A DNA stretch of 64,000 nt from Mycolicibacterium mageritense (GCF_010727475.1 NZ_AP022567.1:620001-684000); one strand, 5' to 3'; shown: positions 51,290 through 60,363, counted from the stretch's first letter. Numbers and translations are program-made. Notes: generated by a model not told the origin, from the letters alone.

Positions 51290-52060
51290 TCACAGCACCT
51301 TCGACAGAAACTCCTGCAGCCGTGGGTGTTTGGGCGTGTCGAAGATCGCGGCGGGCGTGTCGTCCTCGACGATGTTGCCGTCGCACATGAAGATCACCCG
51401 CGATGCGACCTCCCGCGCGAAGCCCATCTCATGCGTGACGACGACCATCGTCATGCCCTCGGCGGCCAACTCCCGCAACACTTCCAGCACATCGCCGACC
51501 ATTTCCGGGTCGAGCGCGCTGGTGGCCTCGTCGAACAGCATGATGGACGGGCTCATCGCCAGCGCCCGCGCGATCGCCACACGCTGCTTCTGCCCGCCGG
51601 ACAACGTCGACGGTTTGACGTTCGCCTTCTCCGCCAACCCGACCTGAGCCAGCAGGTCCATCGCACGCTTCTCGGCGGTGGCCTTGTCCATCTTCTTGGT
51701 CAGAAGTGGTGCCAGCGTGACGTTGTCGATGACGGTCATGTGCGGGAACAGGTTGAAGTGCTGGAACACCATGCCGATGTGCTGACGGACCTTGTCGAGG
51801 TCGACCTTCCGGTCGGTCAGGTCGAATCCGTCGACCACGACCTTGCCCCCCGTGATGTCTTCCAGCTTGTTGAGGCATCGCAGGAAGGTCGATTTGCCGG
51901 ACCCGGACGGTCCGATCACACAGACCACCTCGCCTTGGCTGATGGTGGTGTCGATGCCGTCGAGCACCACGAGGTCACCGAACGACTTCTTGAGTCCCTC
52001 GATGCGGATCTTGACGGTGCCTTCGGGCTCGGCGGCCGCTTCCTCCGGAACCAGGGTCAT
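51290..52060 (-). CDS. glnQ: Polar amino-acid ABC transporter ATPase
   Basis: 256 aa. Walker A GPSGSGKST, signature LSGGQKQR, Walker B LFDEATSALD, and the switch histidine in VVTHE. It is close to GlnQ-type ATPases for glutamine or glutamate. Its ATG overlaps the stop of the fused permease gene (ATGA), so the two proteins are made together. The extra 17 N-terminal residues are acidic and of no known role. Confidence 0.92.
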   Translation of the reverse strand: MTLVPEEAAAEPEGTVKIRIEGLKKSFGDLVVLDGIDTTISQGEVVCVIGPSGSGKSTFLRCLNKLEDITGGKVVVDGFDLTDRKVDLDKVRQHIGMVFQHFNLFPHMTVIDNVTLAPLLTKKMDKATAEKRAMDLLAQVGLAEKANVKPSTLSGGQKQRVAIARALAMSPSIMLFDEATSALDPEMVGDVLEVLRELAAEGMTMVVVTHEMGFAREVASRVIFMCDGNIVEDDTPAAIFDTPKHPRLQEFLSKVL

Positions 52061-53538
52061 TTCGCAATCCTCTTTTCGAGCCGGTCAGAGAGCTTGGTGA
52101 GCGCCATGATCACGATGAAGTAGATGATGCCGATGATCAGCCACATGGTGAACGACTGGTAGTTGCGCGCGATGATGAGCCGACCGGTCTGGGTCAGCTC
52201 GGCGATGCCGATCACCGAAAGGATCGACGTGTCCTTCAGTGTGATGACGAACTGGTTGACGTAGGACGGGATCATGGTCCGGACCGCTTGCGGCAGAATC
52301 ACTTTTCGCATCGTCGGCAGGTACCCGATGCCGAGGCTGCGGGATGCCTCCATCTGCCCCTTGTCGACCGACTGGATGCCGCCACGGACGATCTCGGTCA
52401 TGTACGCGCCCGCGTTGAGGGACAGCGTGATGATGCCGGCCGTCAGCGCCGTCATCTGGAATCCCAGCGCCGACGGGATGCCGAAGTAGATGAAGAAGGC
52501 CTGCACCAGAAGCGGTGTGCCGCGGAAGATGTCGACGTAGGTGGTGCCGATCGCACGAAGCCACACCGACCGGGACACCCGGAAGAGCCCGAAGATGGTG
52601 CCGAGCACCAACGCGATCGCGATCGAGACGACGGTCAGGATCACCGTCATCTTCAGGCCTTCCATCAACACCGGGAAGGTGCTCTTGAGCAGGCCGAGGA
52701 ACGAGTTGTCGGCATCCGATGCGCCCTCGCCGAGATAGCTCTCGATGATCTCGTCGTAGCGTCCGGCGTCCTTGAGGTTTTTCAGGCCCGTGTTGAATTT
52801 GGCCAGCAGCTCGGGGTTCTGGCCCTTGTTGACCGCGAAGCCGTAGCTGGAGCCCTGTTCCTTGGGCGTGACGGTCTTGAATCCGTTGCCCTGCTGGATG
52901 CCGTAGGCCAGCACCGGGTAATCCTCGAAGACCGCGACGGAGTTACCGGTCTTGACTTCCTCGAACATCGATGCCGAGTCGGCGAAAGACACCACGTCGA
53001 AGCCGTACTTGCCCTTGATGGACTCGGCGAATTCCGCACCCTCGGTGCCGTTCTTGACCGCGACCTTCTTGCCCTTGAGGTCCGCGTACGACTTGATCTC
53101 GTCGTCGTCTTTCAGCACGGCCATCTGGACACCCGACTCGAAATACGGGTCGGAGAAGTCGAAAACCTTCTTGCGCGCATCGGTGATCGACATGCCTGCG
53201 ATGACTCCGTCGGCCTGGTTGGCCTGCACGGCCTGAAGTGCGGCGTCGAACCCGAGCGGCTTGATGGTGACGTTGAAACCCTGGTCCTTCGCGATCTCCC
53301 GGATCAGGTCCATGTCGATACCGACGAAATTGCCCTGGGCGTCCTGGAATTCGAACGGTGCGAACGTCGTGTCGGTCGCGATGACATACGTTTCGCCGTC
53401 GGCCGACGCGGTGGCCGGCACCAGCATCGCCGCAGCGAGCAGGCCGATGAGGAGAGCCCCGAGCGCCGCGAGCACGCGACCGGGTGGGTGTGATCTCGAC
53501 CGTCGGCGGTGAACGCGTGGTGACCAACCGGCTCGCAT
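52057..53538 (-). CDS. Fused substrate-binding protein and permease of an amino-acid ABC transporter
   Basis: 493 aa. Signal/anchor near residues 20-47, a periplasmic-type binding domain (about 50-270, with TDTTFAPFEF and FDFSDPYFESG), then a permease domain with five segments and the EAA-loop (EASRSLGIGYLPTMRKVILPQA). One polypeptide therefore combines the GlnH and GlnP roles. GGGAG precedes the ATG. With GlnQ it makes a complete importer for glutamine or glutamate; the exact ligand is uncertain. Confidence 0.9.
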   Translation of the reverse strand: MRAGWSPRVHRRRSRSHPPGRVLAALGALLIGLLAAAMLVPATASADGETYVIATDTTFAPFEFQDAQGNFVGIDMDLIREIAKDQGFNVTIKPLGFDAALQAVQANQADGVIAGMSITDARKKVFDFSDPYFESGVQMAVLKDDDEIKSYADLKGKKVAVKNGTEGAEFAESIKGKYGFDVVSFADSASMFEEVKTGNSVAVFEDYPVLAYGIQQGNGFKTVTPKEQGSSYGFAVNKGQNPELLAKFNTGLKNLKDAGRYDEIIESYLGEGASDADNSFLGLLKSTFPVLMEGLKMTVILTVVSIAIALVLGTIFGLFRVSRSVWLRAIGTTYVDIFRGTPLLVQAFFIYFGIPSALGFQMTALTAGIITLSLNAGAYMTEIVRGGIQSVDKGQMEASRSLGIGYLPTMRKVILPQAVRTMIPSYVNQFVITLKDTSILSVIGIAELTQTGRLIIARNYQSFTMWLIIGIIYFIVIMALTKLSDRLEKRIAK

Positions 53539-53817
53539 GTTGCCACTCCCATCGTGACGGCGGTGCAGGACGACTCACCGTATCGTCACCGAGCGCCCCG
53601 ATGGTGCTATTCGATCCAGTTCACGGTCGCGGCGCGACTGGCTGCGCGCGGTCGAGCCGGACGGCTTTGAGCATGTTCCGACTGGTCGCGGCCCTACCGG
53701 CGATCTCCAGCCGATCTCCACACAACCTTCATGCGCCACGCCTCGGCCCGCGACACCATCGAATGACATCGAAGAACGCCGGCACACCAACGGCTCATCC
53801 AGTCAAGGGGTTTCATC
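53539..53817. other. Gap between the ABC operon and a small secreted gene
   Basis: About 280 bases with no supported gene. It should hold the promoters of the divergent ABC operon and of the secreted protein gene. No palindrome or repeat stood out. Confidence 0.5.
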
Positions 53818-54123
53818 ATGAAGAACACCATCACCGCGGCACTGGCGGGTGGAGCTGTCACCGTCGGCGCGGTCCTGGCGCTGGCCGCTCCGGCCCAGGC
53901 CGAGTCGGCGCTGCTGACCATCGGTCAGCTCGAGGCCCAGGGCTTCGATGTGCGCGTCGACCGCGTCGGCAGTGCACCGCTGGATCAATGCCAGGTCACC
54001 AGCATCCGCAATCCGCGGGAGCAAACCCGGGTCGTGCGGATCGACGGTCCCGGGGGCCGCGACCGCCTGGTGCCGGTCGTGGTCAAGCGCACCGTCACGG
54101 TGTCGCTGGACTGCTCGCGGTGA
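53818..54123 (+). CDS. Small secreted two-cysteine protein, paralogue 3
   Basis: 101 aa. Signal peptide ending APAQAES, then IGQLEAQGFDVRVDRVGS, DQCQV, SIRNPR, LVPVVVKRTVTVSLDC. AAGGGG lies before the ATG. It differs from the 43640 copy mainly in the variable middle loop. The F420-type oxidoreductase gene follows 72 bases later with its own ribosome-binding site. Role unknown. Confidence 0.83.
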   Translation: MKNTITAALAGGAVTVGAVLALAAPAQAESALLTIGQLEAQGFDVRVDRVGSAPLDQCQVTSIRNPREQTRVVRIDGPGGRDRLVPVVVKRTVTVSLDCSR

Positions 54124-54195
54124 CGGGTGGGTGGGGAATCAACACCCGCATCGTGATGTCATACGTCCTGACGGTTTGAACCGAAAGGGCATTGC

Positions 54196-55062
54196 ATGCG
54201 CATCGGAGTGGTGTTTCCGCAGACCGAACTCGGTGGCGATCCCGGCGCAGTTCGCGCCTACGCGCAGCGGGTGGAAGAACTCGGCTACACGCACATCCTG
54301 GCCTACGACCACGTCGTCGGCGCCGATCCCACGGTGCACAGCGGCTGGAACGGCCCGTACGACATCGACACCACGTTCCACGAGCCGCTGGTGATGTTCG
54401 GCTATGTCGCGGCCGTCACCACCCACGTGGAGCTGGTGACCGGGGTGATCATCCTGCCCCAGCGGCAGACCACCCTGGTGGCCAAACAATCCGCCGAGGT
54501 CGACCTGCTCAGCGGTGGCCGGTTGCGGCTGGGCGTCGGGATCGGTTGGAATGCGGTCGAATATGAGGCGCTCGGCGAGGATTTCAGCAACCGCGGCAAA
54601 CGCTCGGCAGAACAGATCGAACTGCTGCGCAAGCTGTGGACCGAGCGGTCGGTGACCTTCGCCGGTGACCATCACAGCGTCACCGGCGCGGGACTGGCGC
54701 CGCTTCCGGTGCAGCGCCCCATCCCGGTGTGGATCGGCTCGGCGTCAGAGGCCGGCTACCGGCGCGCGGGCCGCCTGGCCGACGGCTGGTTTCCCATGAT
54801 GGCACCCGGACCTCAGCTCGACGCGGCTCGCGCGGTCGTCGAGAAGGCAGCCGTCGACGTCGGCCGGGATCCCGCCGAGATCGGCATGGAGGGCCGGGCC
54901 AACTGGCGCGGCGATGTCGACGCCGTCTTCGGTGAGATCACCGCGTGGGCGGACGCGGGCGCCTCACACCTGGCGATCAACACCATGGGCGCAGGACTGC
55001 GCACGGTCGACGACCATCTGGCGGCCCTGACCGAGGTGGCCACGGTCCTGACCAAGCCGTGA
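54196..55062 (+). CDS. LLM-class F420-dependent oxidoreductase
   Basis: 288 aa luciferase-like TIM barrel. Typical segments are GVVFPQTELGGD at the start, ILAYDHVVG, GVIILPQRQ, LGVGIGWNAVEYEALG and IGSASEAGYRRAGRLADGWFP. Such proteins in mycobacteria use coenzyme F420 for hydride transfer; the substrate is unknown. GAAAGGG precedes the ATG. It converges on the gene at 55085. Confidence 0.88.
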   Translation: MRIGVVFPQTELGGDPGAVRAYAQRVEELGYTHILAYDHVVGADPTVHSGWNGPYDIDTTFHEPLVMFGYVAAVTTHVELVTGVIILPQRQTTLVAKQSAEVDLLSGGRLRLGVGIGWNAVEYEALGEDFSNRGKRSAEQIELLRKLWTERSVTFAGDHHSVTGAGLAPLPVQRPIPVWIGSASEAGYRRAGRLADGWFPMMAPGPQLDAARAVVEKAAVDVGRDPAEIGMEGRANWRGDVDAVFGEITAWADAGASHLAINTMGAGLRTVDDHLAALTEVATVLTKP

Positions 55063-55084
55063 GCAGTCGGGCCGCATCGCTGGT

Positions 55085-55540
55085 TCAGCCGAGCTCGTAG
55101 GACTCGCGCGATACCCGGAAGTAGTGCCCGGTGCGGGCATCCGTGCAGGTGACGCCCGAGGGTTCGGTGCCGCATGTGATCGTGCCCGCGATGTAGCTCC
55201 GGCCGTAGTCGAGACTGGCCGGGGCGTCGGGGCCGTCGAAGAAGACTTGTCCGATGTTCGAACCCAGGCACGGCCGGTCCCCCTCGGCGAGCTGCAGATC
55301 CGCGCCGGGTTTACCGGTGGTTCCCGGGACCGACGCGAGCTCACAGCTTCCGGTTGCCGGTGTCGGCCAGACGTGCTCACGCACCTTGCAGACCGCGTAA
55401 GCCGGTCCGGAGCTGTCCATGGTGCAGGCGATGTTCCCTGTCGGAGAAAGGAATTGGTAGTGATCGTTGCCTGCGTGGGCGACGGCCGCCGATGACAGCG
55501 CGGTGGCGACGGACAGTGCCGCGATGAATGTGGTCCTCAT
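55085..55540 (-). CDS. Secreted six-cysteine protein (DUF6636-like)
   Basis: 151 aa. Signal peptide ending AHA before GNDHYQF; the mature domain FLSPTGNIACTMD, AVCKVREHVWP, GSCELA, RPCLGSN, ITCGTE, VTCTDA has six cysteines, probably three disulfides. Similar to mycobacterial proteins annotated with DUF6636. The start at 55540 is chosen because the signal peptide begins there. A 16-bp sequence shared with the promoter region of the large fusion gene lies 24 bases upstream and overlaps the end of the racemase-like gene. Confidence 0.8.
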   Translation of the reverse strand: MRTTFIAALSVATALSSAAVAHAGNDHYQFLSPTGNIACTMDSSGPAYAVCKVREHVWPTPATGSCELASVPGTTGKPGADLQLAEGDRPCLGSNIGQVFFDGPDAPASLDYGRSYIAGTITCGTEPSGVTCTDARTGHYFRVSRESYELG

Positions 55541-55563
55541 GGCACCGAGCTTGCGATCGCCTT

Positions 55564-55579
55564 CTTGCAGGATTCTCAA
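55564..55579. repeat. 16-bp shared element, copy 1
   Basis: CTTGCAGGATTCTCAA here is identical to 58283-58298. It lies just upstream of the secreted six-cysteine protein gene and covers the stop codon of the racemase-like gene. It is a candidate shared regulatory site of this locus. Confidence 0.6.
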
Positions 55580-56316
55580 CGCGCGGACGCGGTCAGCTCG
55601 ACGCCCCAGGCCGTGGCAGCGCCGCGGCGCATCGCATCCGGGTCACCCGTGGTGACGTAGACCCGCTCGGCCGGCGGGCCCGTGCGAGCCGACGGGTGGC
55701 GCGCGGCCACGGCGGCGGCCAGCCGGTCGGCCGGGTCGATCAGCGTGACGCCCGGCAGCGCGGCCGCGAACCACTCGGCGGCCGCCGGGTAATGCGTGCA
55801 GGCCAGCACCAGGGCCTGCGTTGCGCGCAGCGGTGCGACGATTCGGGCCAGGTCGGCACGGAATGGCGCCGACCCGACACGGCCGGCCTCGATATGGGCG
55901 GACAACGGCTGCGCCACCCGGGACAGTACGCGCCTGCCTGGCCTGGCGAGCCCGCGCCGATAGTGACCGCTCGCGATCGTGCGCCGTCCGGCCACGACAC
56001 CGACGGGCCCGGTGAGCTCGTCGGGCACCGAGGAGATGCCGTGGTCGATGATGCCCTCGACGGGCAGGGCCGCCGAGCCCAGCCGGTCTGTCACGGTGCT
56101 GGCCGCGTTGCAGGCGAGCACCACCTCGGTGGCGCCGAGCCCGGCCAGCGCCTCGATCACCGAGGAGAGCCGGGCGGACAACTCAGCCGTGCGCATTCGG
56201 CCATATGGGGTGGCGCCGGCGTCGGACCAGTAGAGCACCGGCAGGCCGGGTGCCGAGCGGTCGAGGGCCTGCACCACGCCGATTCCGCCGATGCCCCAGT
56301 CGATGACGCCGAGCAT
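55576..56316 (-). CDS. Glutamate/aspartate racemase-family protein
   Basis: 246 aa. Both racemase cysteines are present: C69 in LACNAAS and C173 in LACTHYP. ATPYGRM is also typical. The N-terminal DSGxGG motif is altered to DWGIGG. This is not the housekeeping MurI (recalled as Rv1338-like, elsewhere), so it is a second family member that could make D-glutamate or act on another acid. It starts within the stop of the upstream fusion gene (TGATG), so the two are translationally coupled. Confidence 0.8.
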   Translation of the reverse strand: MLGVIDWGIGGIGVVQALDRSAPGLPVLYWSDAGATPYGRMRTAELSARLSSVIEALAGLGATEVVLACNAASTVTDRLGSAALPVEGIIDHGISSVPDELTGPVGVVAGRRTIASGHYRRGLARPGRRVLSRVAQPLSAHIEAGRVGSAPFRADLARIVAPLRATQALVLACTHYPAAAEWFAAALPGVTLIDPADRLAAAVAARHPSARTGPPAERVYVTTGDPDAMRRGAATAWGVELTASAR

Positions 56317-58235
56317 CACGGGTAGGTGAGCGGTGCCGTGGTCCCCTTGGCCAGGGGACCGGAATCGAAGGCCACGACGCGCTGTGACGGGGTCGCGGTC
56401 AGCAGGTCCAGCCGCGTGCCCGGGAAGCGACTCGCGAAGTACCACCGGTACTCGTGCTCGGCGCGAATCGGGTTGTACCGCCGCATCTCCTGCCAGTCCG
56501 GGTGGGTGGTCAGGGCGGCCAGGTCGGCATCGAACTGCGGTCGGGCCCGGCGCACCCTGACGTGCGCAGCCGCCGTTCGGGCCAGGACACCCACCTCGCG
56601 GAAACGCACGGGATGCTCGACCATGTCGACCACCCAGAGCCGCCCACCGGGAACCAGGACGCGCCGGATCTCGGCCATGATCGGATCCCAGTCGAGGTAC
56701 CGGAAGGACAGGAACGAGATCACCACGTCGACGTGGTCGTCGGGCACGTCGAGGGCGGGGCCATCGACCGACATGAACCGCAACCGCGAACGGTCCGGGT
56801 TGTGGGCGCGCGCCCGGTCCAGCATCGGTGTCGACGTGTCGACGCCGATCCCGAAATCGATGACACCTTCCTCGTCGAGGGCGCGCAGCAATGCCCCGGT
56901 CCCGCAGCCGATCTCCAGCACCCGCAGCGCGCGGCCCAGCTCGGCCCCGGCATGCGCGGCCCGGTCGGACACCCACTGCCATTCGGCTGCGCGGACCCTG
57001 ATGTCGGCATAGGCGCGGTCGTAGAGCGCGGCCACGGGGTCATATGTCCCGGCCGGCTTTCCGGGCGCCGGCATGCTGCGCACGAGCGGCGCGGCAGGGC
57101 TGCCCAGGTATTTGCGGACCGAACCTGCCCAGCCGTGCGACTTCCGGCCCGGTGTGTCGATCAGATAGAGATCCCGCCGGGCCGCCGGCCGGCGCCCGGC
57201 CCACGAGAACCGGTCTCGTCGGGCCGACACCGTGGTGTAGTTGCGGTTGCCGGACGTGGGCACCCCGAAGACGTCGGCGAAGAACGGTGCGAACCAGCGG
57301 GCGGTGCGGCACGCGTGGAAATAGGCCGCGCCGTCGGCGGCGAACGGGATTGTCAGCGTTCGCCATTCATGCGGTGAGAACTGCTCGGGCCAGCCGGTCG
57401 AACCGAACATCGGCCCGTACATGCCGGAATGGCTGATGAGGTGCAATTGGCTGATGACGCGGCCGGTGTCGGCAAGCCGGGTGAGTTCGGCGGTGAAGTC
57501 GGCCTTGTGGTGCAGGCCGGAGACGATCACCTCGGCATCGGGGTGCGCCGCGGCCAGTTCGCGGGCCATGGTGGCCGCGGCGACCGCGAACTCCGCGGAG
57601 CCGCCGCGGTAGTGCGTGGTGTGCGCGACCCAGATCACCGGTGCACCTTGCGATTCAGGTGCGATACGCGCAAAAGGGACGCGGGGGTGCACCCCCTCCG
57701 GGATCCAGGCCCCGTAGTTTCCCACCAGCTCGAGCGCCTCACTTCGGTCGAGGTCGAACACCCGCATGCTGGTGGCGGGCGGGCTGTACAGATGCAGGGT
57801 AAGGCCGCCGTCCGCGGCGCCCATGTCGTGGATCACGTCGCTCGTGATCGACATCGCGGTCCCGGTGCACCTGGTGGCGTTCTCGGCAACGGTCAATTGC
57901 GCACTGTCCCACGCGAATCGGCGTTCGTCGAACTCGCCGTCCAGCACTATGACGAAGCCGCCGGCACCGCCGTGGTCATGCGGCGCGCAGCGGTCCCCCG
58001 GCCGCCATCGCGCGAGCATGATCTCGACGTCGTCGTCGACCCGCAGGATCGTGCGCGAATATGGTTCACCGTCGTTGGGTGGTGGCGCTGCCGCGTCGAG
58101 CACCGCCCGCACGTGTGCGACTCGGGTCAGCAGATCGTGGTCCGGCAGCTCACCGCGTATCGCGACACCGGCCAGGGTGTCGAACAGCGGCGCCAGCTCG
58201 GACAGTCCGGTTGACGAATGCGAGAGTGTGGTCAT
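56316..58235 (-). CDS. Three-domain protein: cysteine-dioxygenase-like cupin, caspase-like domain, SAM methyltransferase
   Basis: 639 aa. Residues 1-180 form a cupin like cysteine dioxygenase (H86, H88 in APHDHGG; H136 in VIHDMG; LHLYSPPA). Residues about 195-350 hold QLHLISHSGMYG with H269 and AAYFHACRTARWF with C309, the His-Gly/Ala-Cys spacing of clan CD caspase-like folds. Residues about 400-600 are a class I methyltransferase (VLEIGCGTGALL; LVPGGRLWVVDM). The start at 58235 has GGGAAGGG upstream; the reading could extend to 58298. No signal peptide. It is coupled to the racemase-like gene and divergent from the SARP-FHA regulator. The domain calls for cupin and methyltransferase are firm; the caspase-like call is an inference. 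Confidence 0.78.
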   Translation of the reverse strand: MTTLSHSSTGLSELAPLFDTLAGVAIRGELPDHDLLTRVAHVRAVLDAAAPPPNDGEPYSRTILRVDDDVEIMLARWRPGDRCAPHDHGGAGGFVIVLDGEFDERRFAWDSAQLTVAENATRCTGTAMSITSDVIHDMGAADGGLTLHLYSPPATSMRVFDLDRSEALELVGNYGAWIPEGVHPRVPFARIAPESQGAPVIWVAHTTHYRGGSAEFAVAAATMARELAAAHPDAEVIVSGLHHKADFTAELTRLADTGRVISQLHLISHSGMYGPMFGSTGWPEQFSPHEWRTLTIPFAADGAAYFHACRTARWFAPFFADVFGVPTSGNRNYTTVSARRDRFSWAGRRPAARRDLYLIDTPGRKSHGWAGSVRKYLGSPAAPLVRSMPAPGKPAGTYDPVAALYDRAYADIRVRAAEWQWVSDRAAHAGAELGRALRVLEIGCGTGALLRALDEEGVIDFGIGVDTSTPMLDRARAHNPDRSRLRFMSVDGPALDVPDDHVDVVISFLSFRYLDWDPIMAEIRRVLVPGGRLWVVDMVEHPVRFREVGVLARTAAAHVRVRRARPQFDADLAALTTHPDWQEMRRYNPIRAEHEYRWYFASRFPGTRLDLLTATPSQRVVAFDSGPLAKGTTAPLTYP

Positions 58236-58281
58236 TTCGGTGCCCTTCCCTGGTGCCAGTGCCACCAGGTTGGGACGAGCG

Positions 58282-58311
58282 TCTTGCAGGATTCTCAATG
58301 AGTTCTTGCGG
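58282..58311. promoter_or_regulatory. 16-bp shared element, copy 2, with a 22-bp direct repeat
   Basis: CTTGCAGGATTCTCAA (58283-58298) matches the copy at 55564. Within the region TCTTGCAG (58282) and TCTTGCGG (58304) are direct repeats 22 bases apart. SARP regulators bind direct repeats spaced by one or two helical turns, and a SARP gene starts 65 bases away. Confidence 0.5.
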
Positions 58312-58375
58312 CACCTCGAGGGTCCGTCACAATGGGATCGGCGGCGGATACTCCGAGGATGGGAAAGGGTCGGCG

Positions 58376-59488
58376 ATGGCGGCAGCCCACTTCGGGTTCG
58401 GTCTGCTCGGGCCGCTGCTGCTCACCGTCGACGCAAAACCTGCCCCGCTGGGTACCCCCAAGCAACGCGCGGTGCTGGCGGTGCTGCTGATGAACCGCAA
58501 TCGCGTCGTCGGCACCGAGTCACTGATCGACGCGGTGTGGGATCAGGCGCCGGTGCCGGCAGCCCGGGCCACGATCCACACCCATGTGTCCAACCTGCGA
58601 CGCTTGCTGGGCACCGCGCTGGCCAGTGTCCCGCCGGGATACCGGCTCGACGTCGGTGAAGGCGCGTGCGATCTGGACCGGTTCACGGCCGCGAAGACGG
58701 CGGGTTTGCACGCCGCGGCGGCGGGCCGGTTCGAGGTGGCCGCCACGAAGTTGTCGGCAGCCCTGGCCGAATGGCGCGGGCCGGTCCTCGAAGACTTGCG
58801 GGACTTCGCGTTCGCCGCGGCCTTCGCGGCCGCGCTGACCGAAGAACAGGTGCTCGCTGCGACGTCGCGCGCCGAGGCCGAGATCGCCTGTGGCCGCGCG
58901 GCCGGAGTGATCGGCGATCTCGAACTGCTGGCGTCCCAACATCCCTACCGCGAGCCCGTGTGGGCCCAATTGATCACGGCCTACTATGTCGCCGAGCGCC
59001 AGTCCGATGCGCTCGACGCCTATCGGCGGCTCAAGGCAACGCTGGCCGATGATCTCGGCATCGATCCCGGGCCCACCCTCACCACACTGCATGGACGCAT
59101 CCTGCGCCAGGAACGCCTCGACATCCGTCGGGCCGCGATGGCGACCGCGGCCCACACCGTGAGCACCGGGCGCCGGACGGCCGAAAGTGGTTCCGCGGTA
59201 GCGGTATTGCGCGATTCGTCGGGGCGCAGGTATCCGCTACTGCCCGCCGCCACTCGCATCGGGCGCCTACCCGACAACGACATCGTGCTCGACGACGCCG
59301 ACGTCAGCCGCCACCACGCGGTGATCATCGATACCGGGAGCAGTTTCATGATCACCGATCTGCGATCGGCCAACGGCGTCGAGGTGCGCCACCAACGGTT
59401 GCGGCCCAGCGCGACGCTCGACCACGGTGACCACATCCGGATCTGCGGCCACGAGTTCACCTTCGAGCTGTCCGACACCGCACCGTGA
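58376..59488 (+). CDS. SARP-family regulator with FHA domain (EmbR-like)
   Basis: 370 aa. DNA-binding winged helix (LGTPKQRAVLAVLLMNRNRVV and ATIHTHVSNLRRLLG), a bacterial transcriptional activation domain (about 100-250), and a C-terminal FHA domain (RIGRLPDNDIVL, VSRHHAVI, RSANGVEV) that binds phosphothreonine. M. tuberculosis EmbR has the same architecture and is controlled by kinase PknH. AAAGGG lies before the ATG. The stop overlaps the next start (TGATG), and a Ser/Thr kinase gene converges just beyond. Confidence 0.92.
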   Translation: MAAAHFGFGLLGPLLLTVDAKPAPLGTPKQRAVLAVLLMNRNRVVGTESLIDAVWDQAPVPAARATIHTHVSNLRRLLGTALASVPPGYRLDVGEGACDLDRFTAAKTAGLHAAAAGRFEVAATKLSAALAEWRGPVLEDLRDFAFAAAFAAALTEEQVLAATSRAEAEIACGRAAGVIGDLELLASQHPYREPVWAQLITAYYVAERQSDALDAYRRLKATLADDLGIDPGPTLTTLHGRILRQERLDIRRAAMATAAHTVSTGRRTAESGSAVAVLRDSSGRRYPLLPAATRIGRLPDNDIVLDDADVSRHHAVIIDTGSSFMITDLRSANGVEVRHQRLRPSATLDHGDHIRICGHEFTFELSDTAP

Positions 59489-60354
59489 TGCCGTGGGCGG
59501 CCCAGAGCCACCGGGTGTGGCTGATCACCGCCGCGGTGCTGTTCGGCGTGATGATGCTGGCCGGCGGGGTGATGGTCGGGCGGCAGCTGAGACACCAACC
59601 GACACCGCCCGCCGCGCAGCCGGCCGTCGTCCCCACAGACCGCCTCGTCGCCGACTTCGCCGCGCTGCAAGCGAGACTGCAGGTGGCCGGCGGGGTGGCG
59701 TTCGGCCCGGTCGGCACCGGTCGGCAGCCGATGGTGTTGGGCGACTGGCAGACTGGACCGGCGTGGTCGACCATCAAGATCCCGCTGGTCATCGCGGCAT
59801 TGCGCCAGGAGCATCCGCCGGCGGTGACGCCCGCCATGTCCGCGACCATCACCGCGTCGGACAACGATGCCGCCGAGTCGATTTGGGCGAGCCTGGGCGA
59901 GCCGGCCGCGGCCGCGCAGAAGGTCGAAGCCGTGCTGCGGGAATACGGTGACCCGACCATTGTGCAATCCCACCGGGTGCGCCCCGAGTACAGCGCGTCC
60001 GGCCAGACCGACTGGCCGCTGGCCGACCAGGTCCGGTTCACCGCGGCCGCGGTGTGCGACAACGCCAATGCGCCGGTGTTCGACTTGATGAGACACGTTG
60101 AGGCCGACCAGAAGTGGGGCCTCGGCAGCATGCCCGACAGCCGGTTCAAGGGCGGCTGGGGCCCGGCGCCCAACGGGAGGTACCTGGTTCGTCAACTCGG
60201 AGTCATCGCCACGCCGAACGGCCTGACCGCGGTCGCACTCGCGGCGTTGCCCGCATCGGGCACGTTCGACGACGGCACCGCGGCACTCAGCGCGATGGCG
60301 GCGTGGCTCACGTCGCACCTCGACACGCTGCCTGCCGGCCGCTGCGCGGGCTGA
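59488..60354 (+). CDS. Membrane-anchored beta-lactamase/PBP-like protein
   Basis: 288 aa. An uncleaved-type membrane segment (residues about 11-31), then a penicillin-interacting fold: STIK with S94 and K97, SDN at 124-126, and KGG at 221-223 in place of KTG. This is the class A beta-lactamase motif order. It could bind or hydrolyse beta-lactams or wall peptides outside the membrane. It is translationally coupled to the SARP-FHA gene, which is unusual and suggests a sensory partner. Start at ATG 59488, or GTG at 59485. Confidence 0.82.
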   Translation: MPWAAQSHRVWLITAAVLFGVMMLAGGVMVGRQLRHQPTPPAAQPAVVPTDRLVADFAALQARLQVAGGVAFGPVGTGRQPMVLGDWQTGPAWSTIKIPLVIAALRQEHPPAVTPAMSATITASDNDAAESIWASLGEPAAAAQKVEAVLREYGDPTIVQSHRVRPEYSASGQTDWPLADQVRFTAAAVCDNANAPVFDLMRHVEADQKWGLGSMPDSRFKGGWGPAPNGRYLVRQLGVIATPNGLTAVALAALPASGTFDDGTAALSAMAAWLTSHLDTLPAGRCAG

Positions 60355-60363
60355 CGAGGCCGG

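Noticed and set aside
55576..56316. Calling the racemase-like gene murI
   Set aside because: The DSGxGG motif is altered and the locus is not the housekeeping murI neighbourhood, so only the family is assigned.
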